In this document: piece by piece, positions 60,228-64,000 of the stretch
Layout: the number at the start of each line of letters is the position of its first letter
Numbering within the stretch: the stretch's first letter is position 1
Source: Chryseosolibacter sp036402075
GTDB taxonomy: Bacteria; Bacteroidota; Bacteroidia; Cytophagales; Cyclobacteriaceae
Assembly: GCA_036402075.1 (NCBI GenBank)
Contig: DASWTP010000142.1
Location: forward strand, 20,647-84,646
Length of the DNA stretch: 64,000 bases
Direction of reading: 5' to 3'
Notes under the pieces: generated by a model
The model's database searches: none
What the model was told of the DNA's origin: nothing
The model's input: only the letters and a program-made list of their open reading frames with translations
Position numbers and translations under genes: made by a program

Positions 60228-60581
60228 ATGGATGAGTATGCATTAATTATGAGACATGAGGATGGGACCAAGGTCGCTTCCCCTGAGCAGATGCAGCAGT
60301 GGATGAAACAGACCATGGACTGGATAGGAGGAATTGCCGCACAGAACAAATTTGTCAGCGGTACGGGCCTGCCCTTCGCAGATGCTAAAATTGTCAATTC
60401 AAAGAAGATGGTAACCAATGGGCCCTTTGGGGATATTAAGGAGACCATTGGTGGACTTATCATCGTCCGTGCCACATCGGTTGAAGAAGCAGTTGAATTT
60501 GCTAAAGGATGTCCGGTGCTGATGGGAGACGGGAATACCGTGGAGGTAAGGAGAGTAGCGAAGGGCGATGGCGTGCACTAA
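60228..60581 (+). CDS. YCII-related (DGPF) protein
   Basis: 117 residues from the ATG at 60228. MDEYALIMRHEDGTKVASPE begins the YCII/DGPF fold and the DGPF-like motif appears as NGPFGDIKE near 67. The protein ends CPVLMGDGNTVEVRRVAKGD. DGPF proteins are the usual neighbours of ECF42 sigma factors, and one follows here. Function unknown; relatives bind small molecules. Confidence 0.88.
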   Translation: MDEYALIMRHEDGTKVASPEQMQQWMKQTMDWIGGIAAQNKFVSGTGLPFADAKIVNSKKMVTNGPFGDIKETIGGLIIVRATSVEEAVEFAKGCPVLMGDGNTVEVRRVAKGDGVH

Positions 60582-60605
60582 GGACAGAAAAACAAATCTT
60601 AAGAT

Positions 60606-60660
60606 CCAAATCCCGATAAGGTTGCCCATTTTTGATGACAGCCTTGCAACAGGGATTTGG
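60606..60660 (+). terminator. structured hairpin between YCII and sigma genes
   Basis: CCAAATCCC (60606-60614) pairs perfectly with GGGATTTGG (60652-60660); an inner GTTGC/GCAAC pair extends the stem. Only ACTTTTG follows, so it may terminate weakly or act as an attenuator between the two genes. Confidence 0.5.
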
Positions 60661-60704
60661 ACTTTTGCTGGTGCTTGACTTAAAAGTAAGAGATGATGTA
60701 GTAC

Positions 60705-61943
60705 ATGGATAACACCGCGCTGCTTCCTGGTTTGTTTCGGTCAGAATTCGGGAAAATTACTTCCGTGTTGTCGAAGTATTTCAGCCTTGAGAACATTGCT
60801 ACCGCGGAGGATATTGCTAGCGAAACGTTTTTGCTGGCAATGGAAACATGGCCCTATAAAGGAATTCCGGAAAATCCGACTGCGTGGCTTTATACCGTAG
60901 CAAAGAACAAGGCTAAAAATTTCATCATTCGATCAAAAGTATTTCACGACAAAGTCGTTCACGATATTCTGATTGAGCAGCAGGAGCCAGAGGTTGGCGA
61001 TGTTGATCTTTCGAACGAGAATATCCGCGATAGCCAGCTTCGCATGTTGTTTGCGCTTTGTCACCCGTCTATTGCGCCCGAAGCCCAGGTTGGCTTGTGT
61101 CTCCGCATTCTTTGCGGGTTCGGCATCGATGAGATCGCAACCGCCTTTCTTTCAAACAAAGACACGATCAATAAGCGGTTGATGCGTGCGAAAGAAAGAC
61201 TGCGAAACAAGAACATCAACCTGGAAATGCCCGGGGACGATCAATTGGTCGGGCGTTTGGGAAGTGTGCTCACTACGCTCTATTTGTTATTTAGTGAAGG
61301 GTATTATTCGGAAACACAAGAACAAATCGTGCGGAAAGATCTCTGTGTAGACGCCATACGACTTACGCAGATGCTGGTGGACGATCCGCGCACAAATTTA
61401 CCTGAGGTGAACGCCTTGCTCGCGCTGATGTACTTCCATGCTTCGCGATTGGAATCCCGCGTCAGTGCCAGCGGTGAAATCGTGTTGTATCATGACCAGG
61501 ATGCTGCCTTGTGGAACAGGGAGTATATCTCGTTAGGGGCTTACCATCTTAAGCAAGCCTCACAAGGCCCTAGGCTATCAAAGTACCACCTGGAAGCAGG
61601 CATTGCCTATTGGCACACGGTGAAAGAAGACTCGCTGGACAAATGGGAGTCGGTTCTTCAGTTATATAACAGGCTGTTGCAAATTGAGTATTCGCCAGTG
61701 GCTGCATTAAATCGCACGTATGCGTTGTCAAAATGCCGAAGTGTGCAGGAGGCTATAGGTGAAGCGGAAAAACTGCGGCTGGAAAGCAATCCATATTATT
61801 TTTTGTTGCTGGGTGAGCTCTATAAGGACATCGACCATGAGAAGGCCAGACACCATTTGGAAAGCGCAAAAAAGATTTCAAAGTCGGTTGCTGAACGCAG
61901 GGTGATCGAGGAGAAGATGCGGAGTCTTGCGAGTCAACAGTAA
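60705..61943 (+). CDS. ECF42-type RNA polymerase sigma factor with C-terminal extension
   Basis: 412 residues. The sigma part (about 1-185) has AEDIASETFLLAMETWPYKGIPENPTAWLYTVAKN (cut: AEDIASETFLLAMETWPYKG) for region 2 and LCLRILCGFGIDEIATAFLS for region 4. The C-terminal 220 residues are a TPR-like helical extension (EVNALLALMYFHASRLESR, GAYHLKQASQGPRLSKYHLE, ALSKCRSVQEAIGEAEKLRL). This is the hallmark of ECF42, in which the extension replaces an anti-sigma factor. It is preceded by its usual YCII partner. Confidence 0.9.
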   Translation: MDNTALLPGLFRSEFGKITSVLSKYFSLENIATAEDIASETFLLAMETWPYKGIPENPTAWLYTVAKNKAKNFIIRSKVFHDKVVHDILIEQQEPEVGDVDLSNENIRDSQLRMLFALCHPSIAPEAQVGLCLRILCGFGIDEIATAFLSNKDTINKRLMRAKERLRNKNINLEMPGDDQLVGRLGSVLTTLYLLFSEGYYSETQEQIVRKDLCVDAIRLTQMLVDDPRTNLPEVNALLALMYFHASRLESRVSASGEIVLYHDQDAALWNREYISLGAYHLKQASQGPRLSKYHLEAGIAYWHTVKEDSLDKWESVLQLYNRLLQIEYSPVAALNRTYALSKCRSVQEAIGEAEKLRLESNPYYFLLLGELYKDIDHEKARHHLESAKKISKSVAERRVIEEKMRSLASQQ

Positions 61944-62083
61944 TGTTAGCATGTCATCCCGACTGGAAGATTTAAGTCACGGTTCGCAATTGCCCTTAGT
62001 GATTGTCGCAACTACCCTGTAATTTTCACTGGTTTGTTACTCATCTTTGGCTCCTGGATGTGCAGTTAAAAAAATATTATAGT

Positions 62084-62692
62084 ATGCGAAAAATAACAGT
62101 TCTGTCGATGATTACGCTGGATGGCGTAATGCAAGCTCCTGGTGGACCTAAGGAAGATCGTTCGGGTGGTTTTAAGTATGGCGGGTGGATCGCTCCCTTC
62201 GATGACGATGAGTATAACAAGGTGGTAAATGATGAGCTTAAGCCCGCTGATTACCTGCTGGGTCGGAAGACATTCAAGATTTGGGAAAACTACTGGCCCA
62301 AGCATGCAGAAATTTGGCCCGGTATTAACGAAGGGACTAAATACGTTTTCTCCAAAACAGTTAAAAGGTCGCCCTGGAAGAAGACTGTTTTTCTTAAAAC
62401 TGTTGCCGACATAAGGAAGATGAAAAAAACCAAAGGCAGTGATATTCAAGTGTGGGGGAGTAGCCAGCTGGTGCCCCTTCTTTTAAAAAATGATCTCGTG
62501 GACGAACTCAGGTTGAAGATTCATCCGCTGATTTTGGGAAAAGGAAAAAAAATATTCGGAAAGGGTGTCGTCCCTGCAACGTTTGAATTGACGGATACCA
62601 CGTTGACACCAACCGGGGTCATCATTGCCATATACAAGCGTCCAGAGAATGCGAGGGACAGAAAAGTGAAGACCGGCAACGTGGCAGCGTGA
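62084..62692 (+). CDS. RibD C-terminal/dihydrofolate reductase-like protein
   Basis: 202 residues from the ATG at 62084. The start MRKITVLSMITLDGVMQAPGG is the NADPH-binding strand-loop of the RibD C-terminal/DHFR-like family, followed by DYLLGRKTFKIWENYWP and VWGSSQLVPLLLKNDLVDEL near 128. The DHFR-like fold is complete. This type often co-occurs with ECF42/YCII genes and may be part of the sigma target set. Substrate unknown. Confidence 0.87.
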   Translation: MRKITVLSMITLDGVMQAPGGPKEDRSGGFKYGGWIAPFDDDEYNKVVNDELKPADYLLGRKTFKIWENYWPKHAEIWPGINEGTKYVFSKTVKRSPWKKTVFLKTVADIRKMKKTKGSDIQVWGSSQLVPLLLKNDLVDELRLKIHPLILGKGKKIFGKGVVPATFELTDTTLTPTGVIIAIYKRPENARDRKVKTGNVAA

Positions 62693-62749
62693 TGTTCGGA
62701 AACGTAGTCTTGCTATATTGATTATCTGAAATCCTGCAATGGTCTTAAA

Positions 62750-63106
62750 ATGGAAAAGTTGGCTCGTGTCGGTCCTCCTCGCTTGCGGTGCCATAATTTT
62801 TTGTGCAACGGGCGCAGGTCGGCTGAGAAAAACGATTTGCCCTTTGACAGTGAATTATGGAAAACGGGCGACCTCCGTACAAAGGGCAAGATGACAGATA
62901 ACATTCTCAACGACAGCTTGCTGATCGGCAAGACGAAAACCGAAATTCTTGATCTACTGGGAGAACCGGATCAGCAAACGGAGACACGCCTTCATTATAC
63001 GGTGGACCCAGGGATCAAGTATATGGGTGAGCCTTGGACTTATTGGCTTTCGGTAGAGATGGATTCATTGAGCGGAAAAGTGAAAGGTGTGTGGCTGATG
63101 GATTGA
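62750..63106 (+). CDS. hypothetical protein, N-terminus probably frameshifted
   Basis: 118 residues as the intact frame reads. The conserved-looking part begins ENDLPFDSELWKTGD-like (residues about 26-40) and goes on TDNILNDSLLIGKTKTEILDLLGEPDQQTE (cut: NILNDSLLIGKTKTEILDLL), a pattern of small exported or lipo-proteins in this phylum. An alternative start at 62739 in another frame gives a good signal peptide (MVLKWKSWLVSVLLACGAII). Adding one A to the five-A run at 62826-62830 joins both frames. Function unknown. Confidence 0.6.
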   Translation: MEKLARVGPPRLRCHNFLCNGRRSAEKNDLPFDSELWKTGDLRTKGKMTDNILNDSLLIGKTKTEILDLLGEPDQQTETRLHYTVDPGIKYMGEPWTYWLSVEMDSLSGKVKGVWLMD

Positions 63107-63145
63107 ATGAAGAAAAGATAATGCATATCTTGCTTCGCCAGCTGT

Positions 63146-63718
63146 ATGTTCACTGATCTAAGAAACTTTTTCCTGAAATACGCGCCCTTTTCCAACTCCG
63201 AGCTGGATGAGATCACGGGCCGGTTTAAGTCGAAGCATATTAAGAGCAGCGATTTTCTTCTAACCCAGGGCGAGGTTTGCAAAGATCTTCTTTTCGTTCA
63301 AAAGGGATGTCTGCGTTTATACTATGTAAAAGACGAGATCGAAGTCTCGGTCTGGTTTTCTTTCGAGCACAGTTCAGCCATTGAAGTGTATAGCTTCATC
63401 AGTGGCCAGCCAACCAATTATTTTCTTCAGGCAATTGAAGACAGTGAAGTGTTATATATCAGTAAAAAAGAATTGGACCAGCTTTCTCTGTCGCAGCCTA
63501 AGATGCAGGTGATGATGAAGAATTTCTGGGAAGATGTACTGCTCAACCTGATCAGCCGGTTCACAGCGCTGCAGACAGACTCTGCAGAGAAACGATACCT
63601 CGACCTTCTGGCTAAACCGCCCTATATGAAAGCAATACCATTGAAGTATCTTGCTTCGTTCATCGGAGTTACCCCTACATCGCTCAGCCGTATCAGGCGA
63701 CAAATCAAAAAACAGTAA
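63146..63718 (+). CDS. Crp/Fnr-family transcriptional regulator
   Basis: 190 residues. The cyclic-nucleotide-binding-type beta roll covers about 15-125 (FLLTQGEVCKDLLFVQKGCLRLYYV, cut: FLLTQGEVCKDLLFVQKGCL), and the C-terminal helix-turn-helix is PLKYLASFIGVTPTSLSRIRR near 165-185. The RRQIKKQ end is typical of the DNA-binding winged helix. The Arg/Ser pair that binds cAMP is not evident, so the effector is unknown. Confidence 0.88.
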   Translation: MFTDLRNFFLKYAPFSNSELDEITGRFKSKHIKSSDFLLTQGEVCKDLLFVQKGCLRLYYVKDEIEVSVWFSFEHSSAIEVYSFISGQPTNYFLQAIEDSEVLYISKKELDQLSLSQPKMQVMMKNFWEDVLLNLISRFTALQTDSAEKRYLDLLAKPPYMKAIPLKYLASFIGVTPTSLSRIRRQIKKQ

Positions 63719-63784
63719 GACCGGCTGGTGGAAAGAATATGATAAGAATAAGTTTCCTCTCCCCCTTGTAAGTTCCATTGCATT

Positions 63785-64000
63785 ATGGGAAAATACTTTC
63801 GCGACATCAGTATTCACACCTACAATGGACAGGTTCTTCCGGAGGGGAAGACACAATGGGATTTCAATGTATCTGCCCACACCGTTCAGGATTTGTTTTA
63901 TTACCTCATACCCCGGCCCATCGAGTTCAAGACAATCACTAAACTTAATATTCTCATCACTGACAAACTCGTTTTGCCGAAACAGTTTTCGGTTTTCCCA
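63785..64000 (+). CDS. hypothetical protein, N-terminal fragment cut by window edge
   Basis: An ATG at 63785 opens a frame that runs 72 codons to the right edge without a stop (MGKYFRDISIHTYNGQVLPEG, then FNVSAHTVQDLFYYLIPRP). It has a beta-strand-like character and no signal peptide. The 66-base gap after the Crp-family gene is short enough for co-transcription. No family recognised from the visible part. Confidence 0.6.
   Translation, partial: MGKYFRDISIHTYNGQVLPEGKTQWDFNVSAHTVQDLFYYLIPRPIEFKTITKLNILITDKLVLPKQFSVFP

Overview
The window reads as chromosomal DNA of a Bacteroidota bacterium, most likely a member of the Cytophagales. Three things point there: the promoter-like signals that can be seen are exact TAnnTTTG (-7) elements rather than E. 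coli-type -10 boxes; Shine-Dalgarno sequences are mostly absent; and the gene content is typical of that phylum (DUF4252 proteins in an ECF sigma operon, OmpA proteins fused to PD40 and carboxypeptidase-regulatory domains, a DHCW-type cupin, an exported TPR-CHAT protein, many small GNAT acetyltransferases). I saw no rRNA, tRNA, CRISPR array, phage or insertion sequence. Coding density is high and the gene order looks like ordinary chromosome rather than an island. The assignment to Cytophagales is an inference.

Layout. 0-9 kb: PgeF/YfiH laccase-like protein, DUF2721 and DUF1624 membrane proteins, a SigZ-like sigma factor with a cysteine-bearing tail facing a 17-codon cysteine/glycine ORF across a two-way terminator, a PAP2 phosphatase, a 37-codon membrane micro-ORF behind two tandem dyad operators, a CinA-like protein and a large FAD/Fe-S dehydrogenase. 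9-14 kb: CHASE3-type histidine kinase, SDR-like protein, NhaA, CheB methylesterase and a stand-alone response regulator. 14-18 kb: ergothioneine genes egtB-egtD with an ABC-2 exporter pair beside them. 18-24 kb: one minus-strand unit of exported vWA protein, ECF sigma factor, membrane anti-sigma-like protein and three DUF4252 proteins.

24-37 kb is mixed: a deoxyribonucleotidase, DUF2007 and LOG-family proteins, an OmpA/PD40 protein, a bacterial pentameric ligand-gated-channel-like protein, a PQQ sugar dehydrogenase, an exported CHAT protein, a TIM-barrel isomerase, an RsmB-like methyltransferase and a frameshifted carboxypeptidase-regulatory protein. 37-50.7 kb is almost entirely minus strand: small-molecule enzymes and acetyltransferases packed with 4-bp overlaps (nagB, ilvE, a PLP decarboxylase with an isochorismatase, DinB, OsmC, GNATs, cupin, DMT exporter), then a DoxX-like protein and a Qnr-like pentapeptide-repeat protein. 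50.9-64 kb is mostly plus strand: a YARHG-DUF3160 lipoprotein, a CofE-like ligase, a lipoprotein-type methyltransferase, an S41 peptidase, a nitrilase-family hydrolase, an ECF42-type sigma module (YCII protein, sigma factor, DHFR-like protein) and a Crp-family regulator.

The items that most deserve a second look are the cysteine mini-ORF facing the SigZ-like gene, the tandem-operator micro-ORF at 5.6 kb, the vWA-sigma-DUF4252 unit, the ligand-gated channel homologue, and two probable single-base frameshifts in A-runs (36.28 kb and 62.82 kb). None of these amounts to a demonstrated new system. Function names below rest on reading motifs by eye; no database search was run.
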